The translations under genes were made by a program, and so were the position numbers. Below the pieces are notes generated by a model. It was not told where the DNA came from. It ran no database searches and saw only the letters and a program-made list of their open reading frames with translations. DNA of 64,000 nt, from contig NC_077232.1 in assembly GCF_027887165.1 (NCBI RefSeq), forward strand, positions 10,602,257-10,666,256, in the 5' to 3' direction. Source of the stretch: Monodelphis domestica. Its lineage: Eukaryota > Chordata > Mammalia > Didelphimorphia > Didelphidae. Positions 49,105-61,045 of this stretch are shown piece by piece (position 1 is the stretch's first letter; each line of letters begins with the position of its first letter).

Positions 49105-49438
49105 CTACAAATGCTTGTCAATAAAATAGAGAAAAAGGAGACCAGTGAATTAGACGTACAACTTAAAAAAAACTAGAAAAGGATCAAAGTAAAAATCCCC
49201 AATTAAAGGCTCTATTGGAAATTCTAAAAATCAAAGGAAAATTTAATAAAATTGAAAGTAAGAGAATTATTGAGCTAAAAAAATAAGACAAGAGGTTCAT
49301 TTTATGAAGCCATGAAGACGTATGATTTATATGAAAAATCATATAAAATAGAACATTGGTTAATATGATTTTTCAAAAAAGGAGAGAAGAAAATCAAAAT
49401 ATCTGCATCAAGAATGAAAAGCTTGATCTAACTTTGGA

Positions 49439-50066
49439 TGTAATTTGGGATGGTAATTAAGGCCAGTAACCTGGTTGGGGAAGGCACAAATTTAGGGTCC
49501 AAGCCCAGGGCAGGCAAAGCCAGACCATGAACTAATAAATACAGACCACTATAGTAACACGGGACAGGTTTTGGACTTAATAAACAAGGGAAGGTGAAAA
49601 GGGGATTTAGGATAATCAAACTCATGGCAATTTATCTGCACCCCCCCAGATCTAAATATCCCTTCACAGGGATTTCTTCTTAGTGAACTTCCTACTCTAA
49701 TTCTCCCTAACCACCAAATCTCCAGTCCCTGATCTTAACTAAAACCCCCAACTAAACCCCCTTTGTTGGACTTAAGGAAAGGGTCTGTGTGATGCTTTGC
49801 TGGGGCCAGGGAAGGTCTTAGATCCAAAAAGGATCCAGGCTCCACCTCACAATCTCTGTAGATGGATCAGGTTCCCAGGAGCTGCTTCAATGAAATACAG
49901 CAATCAGGAATCAGGAAAGGACAGGATTAGCCACCAAGGAAATTTGCAGCCAACACCTCCAGAGATTCTCCAGAGAGCCAGCTAGCAGCCTTGGTCCCAG
50001 CTAAACCCTCCTTCAAAGTTCCACAGTCTTCCTGCTGGTCTCATGCCACTTCCTGCTTTCCTTACA
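49439..50066. mobile_element. Solo LTR in L1-5 (628 bp)
   Basis: It interrupts L1-5 cleanly, with inverted ends TGTAATTTGG and CTTTCCTTACA. Flanking 4-mers TGGA and AGGA may be a decayed target duplication. Orientation is not clear. Confidence 0.65.
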
Positions 50067-50228
50067 AGGAGAATGCACTTCCAATGAAAAGGAAATTAAA
50101 GCAATCATTAGGAACCATTTTGCCCAATTTATGACAATAATTCTGGCAATCTAAGGAAAATGGATGAATATTTATAAAAAATACAAATTGACCAGATTAA
50201 CAAAAGTGGAAATAGAATACTTAAATAG

Positions 50229-50430
50229 GGGGCAGCTGGCTAGCTCAGTGGATTGAGACCCAGGTCTAGAGATGAGAGGTCCTGGGTTCAAATCTGGCCT
50301 CCGACACTTCCTAGTTATGTGACCTTTGGCAAGTCATTTCACCCCCATTGCCTAGCCCTTACCACTCTTCTACCTTAGAACCAATACATAGTATTGTTCC
50401 TAAGAAAAGGTAAGGGTTTCGGTTTTTTAA
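50229..50430 (+). repeat. tRNA-derived SINE
   Basis: This sense copy is inserted in L1-5. Similar GAATACTT sequences flank it on both sides. The 3' tail is decayed (AAGAAAAGGTAAGGGTTTCGG). Confidence 0.92.
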
Positions 50431-50515
50431 AGAATACTTTAAAAATCCCATATCAGAAAAAGAATTGAACAAGCCATCAATGAACTCCCTAAGAAATAAT
50501 CCCCAGACCCGGTAA

Positions 50516-51364
50516 TGTAAGAAAGAGAGATCCAGGGGGTGGCGCTGGGAAGCCAAGCTGAAGGAGAGATCCGCTGAAGAGCAGCGGAGGAGGGGCAGAG
50601 AGAGAAGCTCCAACTGTCAGTGGTCTTCCAGCCTGGGAGGTGGAGGAGGAAAGGAGGTTTCCTGGAAGCTGAGAAAGAGCCCATCGGTTTGGACCTGTTA
50701 TTCCTTCTGGGACCCAAAAACACCTCCACTAAGACTCTTGAGGAACAGCTACCAGGATTGTCAAGGGGGGGGGTTGGATTTGGACTCACACTGGCCAGAG
50801 CCATCCAGGTCTTTCCTGAGATTTCTCTCTCTCCCTGACCTGGTCCTGGATTCCTGAATTAAAAGCTAGTGAGCTGAGGAATAGGCATCAACCAGCAGCT
50901 GGCTGGAGGAGGGTTCGAGGCAGTCAGCCTTGATCCTGGAGAACTTGGGGGGCCCAGCCTGCCAGAGGAGACCAGTGTTAGGGTTTCCTACTCCCCACTT
51001 TCCTTGCCTGATACCCCTACCTCTCCTTCCCTGTGTGAACCCCAATAAATTATTTACTACTTTAGAATTGGGTCTGGCTGGTTTCTGACACTAGGAAAGG
51101 GGACAGAAGATTTGGGGAGAATCATATCTCTCTCCAAAGGGGAAGGTTAGCTCAGGACCCCTCTCCTGGATAGTGGGGTGGGTTTCTGAAGGGAAGTGAC
51201 AGTGGGTGTCCTCCATCTCCCAGAACTATTCTCTGAGGAGACATATTTCCTGTCAGAGGGACAAGACTTGGCCACCTCCCTCCCAGAAAAAGAGGGGAAA
51301 AAGAATCTTCTCTCTCCCTCTCTCCTTCCATTCCCCCATTCCCCTCTCAGATCCTTCAATTACA
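50516..51364 (+). mobile_element. Solo LTR in L1-5 (849 bp)
   Basis: The ends are TGTAAGAAAG and CAATTACA. AATAAATTATT near 51045 is a likely poly(A) signal, followed by a GGTCTGGCTGGTTTCTGACA R/U5-like stretch. L1 sequence resumes on the right with GATGGAATCACAAG. The target duplication is unclear. Confidence 0.65.
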
Positions 51365-51900
51365 GTCCAGATGGAATCACAAGTGCATTCTATTAAACAT
51401 TTAAAAAACAAGTAATCCCTATACTATATGAACTATTTGGCAAAATAAGCAAAGAAGGAGTCCTACCAAATTCTTTTATAACAAAAATATGGTGCTTAAG
51501 AAAAAAGCCCCAGGGTCAGGTGGATTCACAATTGAATTCTCCCAAGCACTTAAAGAACAATTAATTCCAATGCTACAAAAACTATTTGGGAAAATAGTTG
51601 TGAAAGGAACTCTACCAAATTCTTTTCATGACACAAATATTGTATTGATATTTAAACCAGGAAGAGAAAAAACAGAAAAGTAAAATTTTAGATCAATCTC
51701 ATTCATGGATATTGATGCAAAAATTTTAATAAAATACAAGCAAGGAGATTACAGCAATATCACAAAAATCATATACTATGACCAGGTGGGTTTTATATCA
51801 AGAATGGTTCAATATTAGGGAAACTATCAGCATAATTGACCACACAGATAACAAAAATCAATGAAAATCATATGATTATCTGAATAGATCCGGGGGGACA

Positions 51901-53190
51901 AAAACCATTGTGTTCATCAAAAAGCTTTGATCCTGTAAAAAATAATTGGAAATTTAGTGGATTGAGATTTTAAAGTCAGATTAATTTAAATTCAGAATCA
52001 AATTTGTAAATTTGATTGAAATTTTTATTTTACTGGAGAAGTCAAGTTTTGGTTGGCTAACCAACAGCAACAGGACCTGGGATTTAAAATAAAATTGTTT
52101 GTGAAGAGGTTGCTTACAATATAGATCATAATTAATTGGGTCATTTGTCCCCAGAAATCTGACCCCAAATACTCTGGGCAATTCAAGCCACAATGGTTTT
52201 CTGTTGTCCTGAACTGGATTTCCTTTTCCCCCTCCTGCATCTCCTAACTCCCTTCCTCCTGTCTCCACTCATGGGAACCATAATAGACCTGACTTTCACA
52301 AAAATTTAAGACAAAAATCCAGTTACATAATCACTGGATGATATGAGTCTGAGATGGATGAGATGAGATGAGACTGGATGAGATTAAGAGTCTGAAATCC
52401 AAGACACAAGAGGGGTAAGGGGTAAGCAATGGGGGTTAAGTGACTTGCCCAGGGTCACACAGCTGGGAAGTGTCTGAGGCCAGATTTGAACCTAGGACCT
52501 CCTGTCTCTAGACCTGGCTTTCAATCCACTGAGCAGCCTAGCCTCCCCCCCCCCTGTATTTTTAAACAACAAAGACCATAAGGAAATGAGAATTAATGAC
52601 ATGATGGATGCCAAAGCATTGAATGGAAGAAAATATCACAGATCTAGAGATATTTATGTTGTGGGCTGAGACCCTGCCCCCAGCAGGGCTTAGATCCATA
52701 GAGCAAAAGATCCCCAGCCACATTCCCCCTCTCTTCTCTCCCTCCCCATCTAGGGCATGTTTGTATCCCATATCCCCAGAAACTCCTAAAGATATCGGTA
52801 ACCCAGGCAAAGTCTTGTGTCTGCATCGTGTAATCTATGGACATTCCCTGGTCCTCCAATCCCTGCATGAGATGCACCCTAGAAAATCACTGATGTATTA
52901 TGGCATTGCGTTATGATGGCTTAAGGTCTCTGTAAATCAATACATGTTACTATGGCTGTGGAAAGTTTGTGTTGGAGTAATAGCCTGTTTTTCTTCCCCT
53001 ATGAAAAGTATGATAATGTTCAATAAAGTTGCCTTGTTTGCACCCACAAGCTCGGCCCTCCTGATTCCATCCTTCTTATCTACCTCCCTGTCTTTCTACC
53101 CCAATGAGGACTTTGAGGACCAGCTATTGCTGCCATATTTATAGTGTCACTTCTGCCTTCATAACATCTTTCAACTTTTCTTTTCTGCCA
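51901..53190. other. Mixed stretch: short tandem repeat, SINE fragment, possible LTR
   Basis: A GATGA-based short tandem repeat is at about 52340-52388. A SINE fragment (-) is at 52412-52555. AATAAAGTTGCC near 53023 followed by TTGTTTGCACCC could be the R region of an LTR starting near 52659 (TGTGGGCTGAG), but no second copy or target duplication was seen. Open frames at 52562-52916 on both strands have no domain. Confidence 0.4.
52412..52555 (-). repeat. tRNA-derived SINE, tail-truncated
   Basis: Antisense GGGTTAAGTGACTTGCCCAG, TTTGAACCTAGGACCTCC and TCAATCCACTGAG are clear. The sequence next to the A tail is missing. The right end runs into a C run. Confidence 0.85.
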
Positions 53191-53199
53191 CTGCCACCA

Positions 53200-53857
53200 C
53201 CATAGTCTAGACCCTCCTCATCTCATTTCGGGATGATCACCAATCACCTACTGATTGGTCTTCCTATCTCAAACCAGTCCATCCTCCACTCAGCTGCCAA
53301 AGTGATCTTCCTAATGAGAAAGTTGGATGATGTTGTCCTCTGCCCAAGAAGCTCCACTGGGTCCCTATTCCCTCCAGGATCAAATATAAAACTCTGTCTA
53401 TGAAAGCTCTTCACAACCTCACCTAACTTCCAAGTCTTCTTACATTTTACATCCCTCTTCCTGATCTATGATCCAGTGACACCAGAATCCTTCCTGTTCC
53501 TCAAATATGACACTCCATCCCACCCAACCCCGTGCCTTTGCATTGACTCTGTCCTGTGACTACAGTCCTCTCCTTCCTCAGCTCTACCTCCTTGTTCCCA
53601 AATGGCTTCAAGACTCAGTTCAAATCTGACTTCCTGCAATAAGTCTTCCTCAGTCCCCTCCCCTCTAATGCCTTACTTCTGAAATCATCTCTGATTTACA
53701 CCACCGAACCTGGCTCGTCTATAATCATTGGCACACTGTCTTCCTCTTTAGCCTGAGAGGTTCTTCAGTCATATACTGTATCTTTATGTTGTTTTGTATC
53801 TCCAATGCTTGGCAAAGTGTCTGGCACAGAACTAGCTAAATAAATGTATATTGCTGT

Positions 53858-53888
<31 letters not shown>

Positions 53889-53890
53889 TC
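53200..53890 (+). mobile_element. L2-type LINE 3' end
   Basis: Diagnostic blocks in order are CAGTCCATCCTCCACTCAGC, AGCTCCACTGGGTCCCTATT, the GATCAAATATAAAACTC region, CGTGCCTTTGCATTGACTCTGTCC, TTCAAGACTCAGTTCAAATC, and the terminal CAATGCTTGGCAAAGTGTCTGGCACAGAACTAGCTAAATAAATG. This is an old LINE2 3' untranslated region and tail. It ends in a CTG-rich microsatellite. Confidence 0.75.
53845..53886 (+). repeat. (TTGCTG)/(CTG)n microsatellite
   Basis: TTGCTG units pass into pure CTG units right after the L2-type tail. Confidence 0.95.
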
Positions 53891-54249
53891 TTGATGGGAT
53901 GGTTATACTGAACTGACGGCTTTTAGTCTTTTTTTAAGCTGGTTACCAGTAAGCCTAGTTCTGGGGAGGGGAGGGGTAAAAGAAAGTACATAAAACATTT
54001 TTAGATTTGATTTTTCCTCAATGACATGTAAAAACAATTTTTGACATTCATTTTTTTTACATTTAGAGTTCTCAATGCTCTCCCTCCTCATTTCTTTCTA
54101 CCCCTCTTCTCTCCCCAAGATGAAAAACAATCTGATCTAGATATTACATGTGCAATCATGTAAAAACGTATTCCATAGTAGTTGTTTGGTGGAAGACGTG
54201 TCCAACAAAAAAGGAGAAAATGGATAGAGCATGTTTCGGTCTGCATTCA

Positions 54250-54549
54250 GACTCCATCAGTTCTTTCTCTGGAGGCAGATGGCATTTTTCATCAGGAGCC
54301 TCCAGGAATATCTTTCCACATTTATAAGGTCTCTCACCTGAGTGGATACTCTGATGTCCAGCAAGACTGGCCCTGTGACTGCATTCACTAGATTTTCCTC
54401 AGTGTTCATTCTTTGATGTTGAGATTCAACACTAAATTCTCTCCAATCTGTGTTGAGACCCTCATTCATGAATCTTTGTTGGTCTGTCTCTTCCACAGAA
54501 AGGTTTACCTCTGTTGGAGTCACCTTCATTTCAGGTCTGATCTCTTCTT
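54250..54549 (-). pseudogene. ZNF copy C, truncated zinc-finger pseudogene
   Basis: The acceptor (CTTTTAG) and first part of the exon match copies A and B: PEMKVTPTEVNLSVEETDQQ, then TDWREFSVESQ. A deletion removes the Asn-Ser-Ser-Leu-Ile stretch, and a second deletion removes the Cys half of the first finger. Only a shifted remnant of a finger (TGCTGGACATCAGAGTATCC region) remains before homology ends near 54250. It cannot encode a finger array. Confidence 0.85.
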
Positions 54550-55308
54550 CTAAAAGATAGAAACAGTAAAATATACATGCATAATTACATATACACACAT
54601 ACAAGCATAGTTCCTTTCCTCCACTGTCAGAGTGTAAACTGCTTTATAGTCTATTTCCTCGGGTAAGAAGAAAAGTCTTCCATCTTAAATGGACACAATC
54701 CATCCTTTGAAAAGTCATCACCTCAAAGCTGAAGGGCAATTTAATTATCAAAGAGCCTCCCTTAAGATCTCATTAGAGGGGGCAGCTGGGTATCTCAGTG
54801 GATTGAGAGCCAGCCCTAGAGATGGAGGTCCTAGGTTCAAATCTGGCCTCAGACACTTCCTAGCTGTGTGACCCTGGGCAAGTCACTTGACCCCCATTGC
54901 CTAGCCCTTACCACTCTTCAGCCTTGGAGACAATACAAGACGGAAGGTAAGGGTTTAGGGAAAAAAAAAAAAGATCTCATTGGCTCTTTGTGATTTTGGC
55001 CAGGCTGGCATTATTATATTCCTATCTCAGACCATGACCTCAGAATGGCTGGCTGAGAGACTTGACTCAAACCCTGGCAGCTGAGACCAAACCTTGTGCC
55101 TGGGCCTGCTCTGTCATTAGTACTACACAATTCCCTTTCAATATTTCTGTTTTGCCTTCATTTTCATTGTCTACACAATCAATCCTATCTTCATAGGTAT
55201 GATACCATTGGGCATATGTATATTAAATATTCCTATTATCTAGCTTATCAGTAAACATTATGTAATTTCCCTCATGATTGCTTTCAACCTAATTTTTTTG
55301 TTGCAGTA
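54550..55308 (-). repeat. Upstream flank of ZNF copy C (ERV-free)
   Basis: It matches 5010-5386 and 47749-48240. At the ERV-Z target site the sequence reads CTCTGACAGTGGAGG without interruption, so it is an empty site with a single TGAC. A SINE (54779-54972) is inserted here. Confidence 0.8.
54779..54972 (+). repeat. tRNA-derived SINE
   Basis: This sense copy has target duplication AAGATCTCATTRG on both sides. A gap of about 20 bp removes the usual ACAGTATTGACTCC segment. Confidence 0.93.
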
Positions 55309-55765
55309 TGTAGCCCCCAATAGTGAGAGTAGGCCCCAATAAAATCAGAGCCATCAGCTAGCTAGAGTCAGGCACATATGATCTCACCCAAAGCACCTGA
55401 TAAGTTCTTGGCTGTTCCTGGCTTATTCTATATACTGAAACAAACATTTCCCTGAGAAACTTGGTTGGATGGTTACACATTGACATATTGAATTATTATC
55501 CTATAGAAAACTCTGTCTAAGTTTCAGTGAGGTAAACTAAGTCATGGTAATAAGATCATAATTGATTATTAGCCATTGTCCATGTAAAAAGCTTACCTAA
55601 TCCTTTAGCCTGCATCACCTTCTCTATAAAAAACTAGCTGTGATCAATAAACCTCACCTCTGATTGCTACCAGCTTCAGTGGCCTTCCTGACACATGTCA
55701 TCCTTCTCCCCTTGTCTCATTCTCCTCACCCCTTCAGGGACCCCTGAATGTTTGTCAGTCATCTG
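55309..55765 (+). mobile_element. LTR, class II-like, in ZNF copy C flank
   Basis: It starts TGTAGCCCCCAATAG. CTCTATAAAAAAC near 55622 and CAATAAACC near 55648 give a TATA box and poly(A) signal only 25 bp apart. The R region (GATTGCTACCAGCTTCAGTGG) resembles the tail of ERV-b near 26805. The right end is uncertain. Confidence 0.55.
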
Positions 55766-56099
55766 AAGGTACAGGAATGGTGCCCTCCATTCAATGATGA
55801 ACATTCTCACACCTGGTTATACCCTTCACATCCCAGTGACTTAACTGTCACCCTCCAAACCCCACTCCACACCTCCCATCACCTGATTCCCATTCACATC
55901 CCCTCTAACCCCCAAAGTGTCACCCTAACTCTACCTGCCTCTTCCACTATGCCCTCATGGACAACCAACTTCCCTATGTCTTAAACCTTTTCCTTTACCA
56001 CCCCTTCTAGCTATTAGTTCTTAATGAAGTCTAACTTTCCCTGTGTGATGACACAGCCTCCCTGTTCACCTTTTTTCCCTTTAAACCCTCACTTGTCTG
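55766..56099. other. C-rich unclassified stretch
   Basis: This pyrimidine-rich sequence (many CCC and CAC runs) has no recognised element or gene. It could be internal ERV sequence following the LTR at 55309. Confidence 0.3.
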
Positions 56100-56212
56100 T
56101 TTTATTATCAGTTCTAAGGCAGAAGAATGACAAGGGCTAGGCAACTGGGGTTGTGATTTGCCCAGAATCACACAGCTAGGAAATGACTGAGAACAAATTT
56201 GAACCTAGAACC
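56100..56212 (-). repeat. tRNA-derived SINE fragment, old
   Basis: Antisense AGTTCTAAGGCAGAAGAATG, GGGCTAGGCAACTGGGGTTG, CCAGAATCACACAGCTAGGAA and TTTGAACCTAGAACC match the SINE core. The tRNA head and tail are gone. Confidence 0.8.
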
Positions 56213-56213
56213 T

Positions 56214-56875
56214 ATAAAGATAATATTAGAAAATAAGTATTGTTTTGTTAATTTAGAGATAAGAAGTAGGGAAGCTGGCTTGAGAAAGAATTGGAGTTTG
56301 AAGTAGAGTTGAGAGAGCATGTCAATCTCAAATGTTGACAGTTATAAACATTTTTCTGTATCAGTTACTCTCTCTGGGAGTGGCAGTTGGTCTCTGGCAG
56401 TTGGCAGAGTCACACACACAGAGACTCTCTCTCAGGGCTGGAGGAGGTAACTAACATCTTTGCCTCTCTCTGTGTCTGAGGGAAAGACCTGAAGGAGCTC
56501 AGTGTTTTCTTTTTCCAACTTGGGAAACACTATTGACTATCTATTACTTCTTCATCAATTGGCTTATATCTGAGAAGACCAAAGAAAGATCTCTGGTTTG
56601 GACTCTGAGTCTGATAAGGCTCAAAGTCCTAACTTGATTCTTGTTGTGACTCAACCAGCTAACCTTTGCTATTTTATAATTTGAAGGTGAAGTTAAGAAT
56701 TATAAGGATAATAGTAGTAGCTTTTATTTAGATAGTATAAATTTGGGTTAGTCAGATTAAGAAGGATCGGTGTAGCCTGTGGAAACAGAAGCAATTCCTT
56801 GTGGAACCAGGGAGTTTATTTGGGTAGATTTAGAATCCCTTAGAATTAGAAATCCTTTTTGCCGTTATATATTTC
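56214..56875 (+). mobile_element. Solo LTR, family G (copy G2), split by L1-6
   Basis: This is an inverted counterpart of 28593-29281, starting near ATAATATTAGAAAATAAG. Its last part is found beyond L1-6 at about 63374-63410 (TATATATTTCAATAATTATTTTATTTTTA), so the L1 was inserted near its 3' end. Confidence 0.75.
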
Positions 56876-57240
56876 TTTTTTTTTATTTTAAACATTATTT
56901 TATTTGGTCATTTCCAAACATTATTCACTGGAAACAAAGATCATTTTCTTTTCCTCCCCACCCCCCCTCCCACCACCTTTCCCTCTCCCATAGCCGAACG
57001 CACGATTCCACTGGTTATCACATGTGTTCATGACTCGAACCCATTTCCATGTTGTTGGTATTTGCATTAGAGTGTTCATTTAGAGTCTCTCCTCAGTCAT
57101 ATCCCCTCAACCCCTGTAGTCAAGCACTTGCTTTTCATTGGTGTTTTTACTCCCACAGTTTATCCTCTCCTTGTGGATAGTATTTTTAGATCCCTTCAGA
57201 TTATTCAGGGACATTGCATTCCCACTAATGGAGAAGTCCA

Positions 57241-60200
57241 TCACCTTCGATTGTACCACAGTTTGTCAGTCTCTGTGTACAATGTTTTACTGGTTCTGCT
57301 CCTTTCGCTCTGCATCACTTCCTGGAGGTTGTTCCAGTCTCCATGGAATTCCTCTACTTTATTATTCCTTTTAGCACAATAGTATTCCATCACCAACATA
57401 TACCACAATTTGTTCAGCCATTCCCCAATTGATGGGCATCCCCTCCTTTTCCAATTTTTGGCCACCACAAAGAGTGCAGCTATGAATATTCTTGAACAAG
57501 TCTTTTTCCTTATTATCTCTTTGGGGTACAAACCCAGCAGTGCTATGGTTGGATCAAAGGGCAGACAGTCTTTTATCACCCTATGGGCATAGTTCCAAAT
57601 TGCCCTGCAGAATGGTTGGATCAATTCACAACTCCACCAGCAATGAATTAATGTACCCACTTTGCCACATCCTCTCTAGCATTCATTACTTTCCATAGCT
57701 GTCATGTTAGCCAATCTGCTAGGTGTGAGGTGATACCTCAGAGTTGTTTTGATTTGCATCTCTCTGATTATAAGAGATGTAGAGCACTTTTTCATGTGCT
57801 TATTAATAGTTTTGATTTCTTTGGCTGAGAACTGCCTGTTCATATCCCTTGCCCATTTATCAATTGGAGAATGGCTTGATTTTTTTGTACAATTGATTTA
57901 GTTCTTTGTAAATTTGAGTAATTAAACCTTTGTCAGAGGTTTTTATGAAGATTTTTTCCCAATTTGTTGCTACCCTTCTGATTTTGGTTACATTGGTTTT
58001 GTTTGTACAAAAACTTTTTAATTTGATGTATCCCAGATTATTTATTTTGCATTTTGTAACTCTTTCTAAGCCTTGCTTGGTTTTGAAGTCTTTCCCTTCC
58101 CAAAGGTCTGACATGTATGCTATTCTGTGTTCGCCTAATTTTCTTATAGTTTCCTTCTTTATGTTCAAGTCATTCACCCATTTTGAATTTATCTTGGTGT
58201 AGGGTGTGAGGTGTTGATCTAAACCTAATCTTTCCCACACTGTCCTCCAATTTTCCCAGCAGTTTTTATGAAATAGTGGATTTTTGTCCCAAAATCTGGG
58301 ATCTTTGGGTTTGTCATATACTGTCTTGCTGAGGGCGCTTATCCTGAGTCTATTCCACTGATCCTCCTTTCTGTCTCTTAGCCAGTACCAAATTGTTTTG
58401 ATGACCGCTGCTTTATAATATAGTCTGAGATCTGGGACTGCAAGGCCCCCTTCCTTTGTATTTTTTTTTTCATTATTTCCCTGGATATCCTTGATCTTTT
58501 GTTCTTCCAAATGAACTTTGTTATGGTTTTTTCTAAATCAGTAAAAAAAATTTTTTGGAAGTTCCATAGGTATGGCACTAAATAGATAGATGAGTTTGGG
58601 AAGGATGGTCATTTTTATTATATTGGCTCATCCTACCCATGAGCAGTTAATGTTCTTCCAATTGTTCAAGTCTAGTTTTAGTTGTGTGGAAAGTGTTTTG
58701 TAGCTGTGTTCATATAGTTCCTGTGTTTGTCTCGGGAGATAGATTCCTAAGTATTTTATTTTGTCTTGGGTAATTTTGAATGGGATTTCTCTTTCTAGTT
58801 CTTGCTGCTGAGCTGTGTTGGAATTATATAGAAATGCTGATGACTTATGTGGGTTTATTTTGTATCCTGCAACTTTGCTAAAGTTGTTGATTATTTTGAT
58901 TAGCTTTTTGGTTGAATCTCTAGGATTCTTTAGGTAGACCATCATGTCATCTGCAAAGAGCAATAATTTGGTCTCCTCCTTGCCTATTTTAATGCCTTCA
59001 ATTTCTTTTTCTTCTCTAATTGCTACTGCTAGTGTTTCTAGTACAATGTCAAATAATAGAGGTGATAATGGGCATCCTTGTTTCACTCCTGATCTTAATG
59101 GAATGGATTTAGTTTATCCCCATTGCAGATGATATTAGTTGATGGTTTTAGATATATACTGTTTATTATTTTTAGGAACGATCCTTCTATTCCTATGCTT
59201 TCTAGTGTTTTTAGTAGGAATGGGTGTTGTATTTTATCAAAGGCTTTTTCTGCATCTATTGAGATAATCATGTGGTTCTTGTTGGTTTGCTTGTTGATGT
59301 GGTCAATTATGTGGATAGTTTTCCTAATATTGAACCAGCCCTGCATCCCTGGTATAAATCCTACTTGATCATGGTGGATGACCCTTCTGATCACTTGCTA
59401 GAGTCTTTTTGCTAGTATCCTATTTAAGATTTTTGCATCTATATTCATTAGGGAGATTGGTCTATAATTTTCTTTCTCTGTTTTTGGCCTGCCTGGCTTT
59501 GGAATCAGTACCATGTTTGTGTCATAAAAAGAGTTTGGTAGAACTCCCTCTTTGCTTATTATGTCAAATAGTTTGTATAGTATTGGAGTTAGCTGTTCTT
59601 TGAATGTTTGATAGAATTCACTGGTGAATCCATCAGGCCCTGGGGATTTTTTCTTAGGAAGTTCTTTGATGGCCTGTTGGATTTCTTTTTCTGATATGGG
59701 ATTATTTAAGAAATCTATTTCTTCTTCTGTTAGTCTAAGCAATTTATATTTTTGTAAATATTCATCCATATCACCTAGGTTGGTATACTTATTGCCATAT
59801 AGTTGGGCAAAGTAGTTTCTAATGATTGCCTTAATTTCCTCTTCATTGGAGGTGAGGTCCCCCTTTTCATCCTTGATGCTGTTAATTTGCCTTTCTTCTT
59901 TCCTTTTTTAAATTAGATTGACCAGTACTTTGTCTATTTTGTCTGTTTTTTCAAAGTACCAGCGTCTAGTCTTGTTTATTAGCTCAATAGTTCTGTCACT
60001 TTCGATTTTATTAATTTCTCCCTTAATTTTTAGGATCTCTAGTTTGGTTTTCTTCTGAGGGATTTTAATTTGTTCGTTCTCAAGTTTTTGGATTTGCATT
60101 TCCAATTCTTTGATCTCTGTCCTCCCTAATTTGTTAATATATGCACTCAGGGATATGAATTTTCCTCTAAGTACTGCCTTGGCTGCATCCCATAAGGTTT

Positions 60201-61045
60201 GAAAGGATGTCTTGCCGTTGTCATTTTCCTCAATGAAATTATTAATTGTTTTTATGATTTCTTCTCTATCTGATTTTGGAGTATCATATTATTTAATTTC
60301 CAATTAATTTTTGATTTGGTTCTCCATATACCCTTACTGATCAATATTTTTATTGCCTTGTGATCTGAAAAGGCTGCATTTATTATTTCTGCTTTTCTGC
60401 ATTTGAGTGCCATGTTTCTGTGACCTAGTGTATGATCTATTTTTGAGAATGTGCCATGTGGTGCTGAAAAGAAGGTGTATTCCTTTTTGTCCCTATTTAT
60501 TTTTCTCCATATGTCTATTAACTCTAATTTTTCTAAGATTTCATTCACCTCTTTTACCTCTTCTTGTTTATTTTTTGGTTTGATTTATCTAAATTTGATA
60601 GTGGTTGGTTCAAGTCTCCCACTAATATGGTTTTACTGGCTATTTCCTCCTTCAATTCTCCTAGTTTCTCTATTAAAAATTTGGATGCTATACCATTTGG
60701 TGCATACATGTTGATTAGTGATATTTCCTCATTGTCTATACTCCCTTTTAACAAAATATATTTATCTTCCCTATCCCTTTTGATCAGGTCTATTTGTGCT
60801 TTGGCTTTGTCAGATATCATGATTGCAACTCCTGCCTTCTTTCTATCAGTTGAGGCCCCAAAGGTCTTACTCCAACCTCTAATTCTAACCTTGTGAGTGT
60901 CAACCCGCCTCATATGTGTTTCTTGAAGACAACAAATGGTAGGGTTTTGGGTTCTAATCCAATCTGCTATTTGTCTACATTTTATGGGTGAGTTCATCCC
61001 ATTCACGTTCAAAGTTATGATTGTCATTTGTGGATTCGCTGACAT
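57241..61045 (-). pseudogene. L1-6 ORF2 (endonuclease, reverse transcriptase, C-terminal Cys region)
   Basis: The endonuclease starts at 61045 (ITLNVNGMNSPIKCRQ) with the metal-site Glu in CLQETH and Asp/Asn in VGDLNQP. Reverse transcriptase follows, with [24 protein letters not shown], the [11 protein letters not shown] block and the catalytic FADDMMVY near 58950. The C-terminal region includes [17 protein letters not shown]. Successive frames at 61045, 60548, 60105, 59394, 59086, 58578, 58510 and 57660 show repeated frameshifts. The first lies at about 60550, soon after the endonuclease core. Confidence 0.92.

Larger units (their letters stand above)
49105..51900 (+). mobile_element. Old L1 (L1-5), split by two LTRs and a SINE
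   Basis: ORF2 linker and reverse transcriptase sequence can be followed, for example ATTAAAGCAATCATTAGGAA near 50097, GCCATCAATGAACTCCCTAAG near 50473, and CCAGGTGGGTTTTATATC near 51782. Near 51380-51640 two overlapping copies of the same ORF2 segment are found in tandem, so there is a partial internal duplication or a second fragment. The level of decay is like that of L1-4. Confidence 0.8.
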
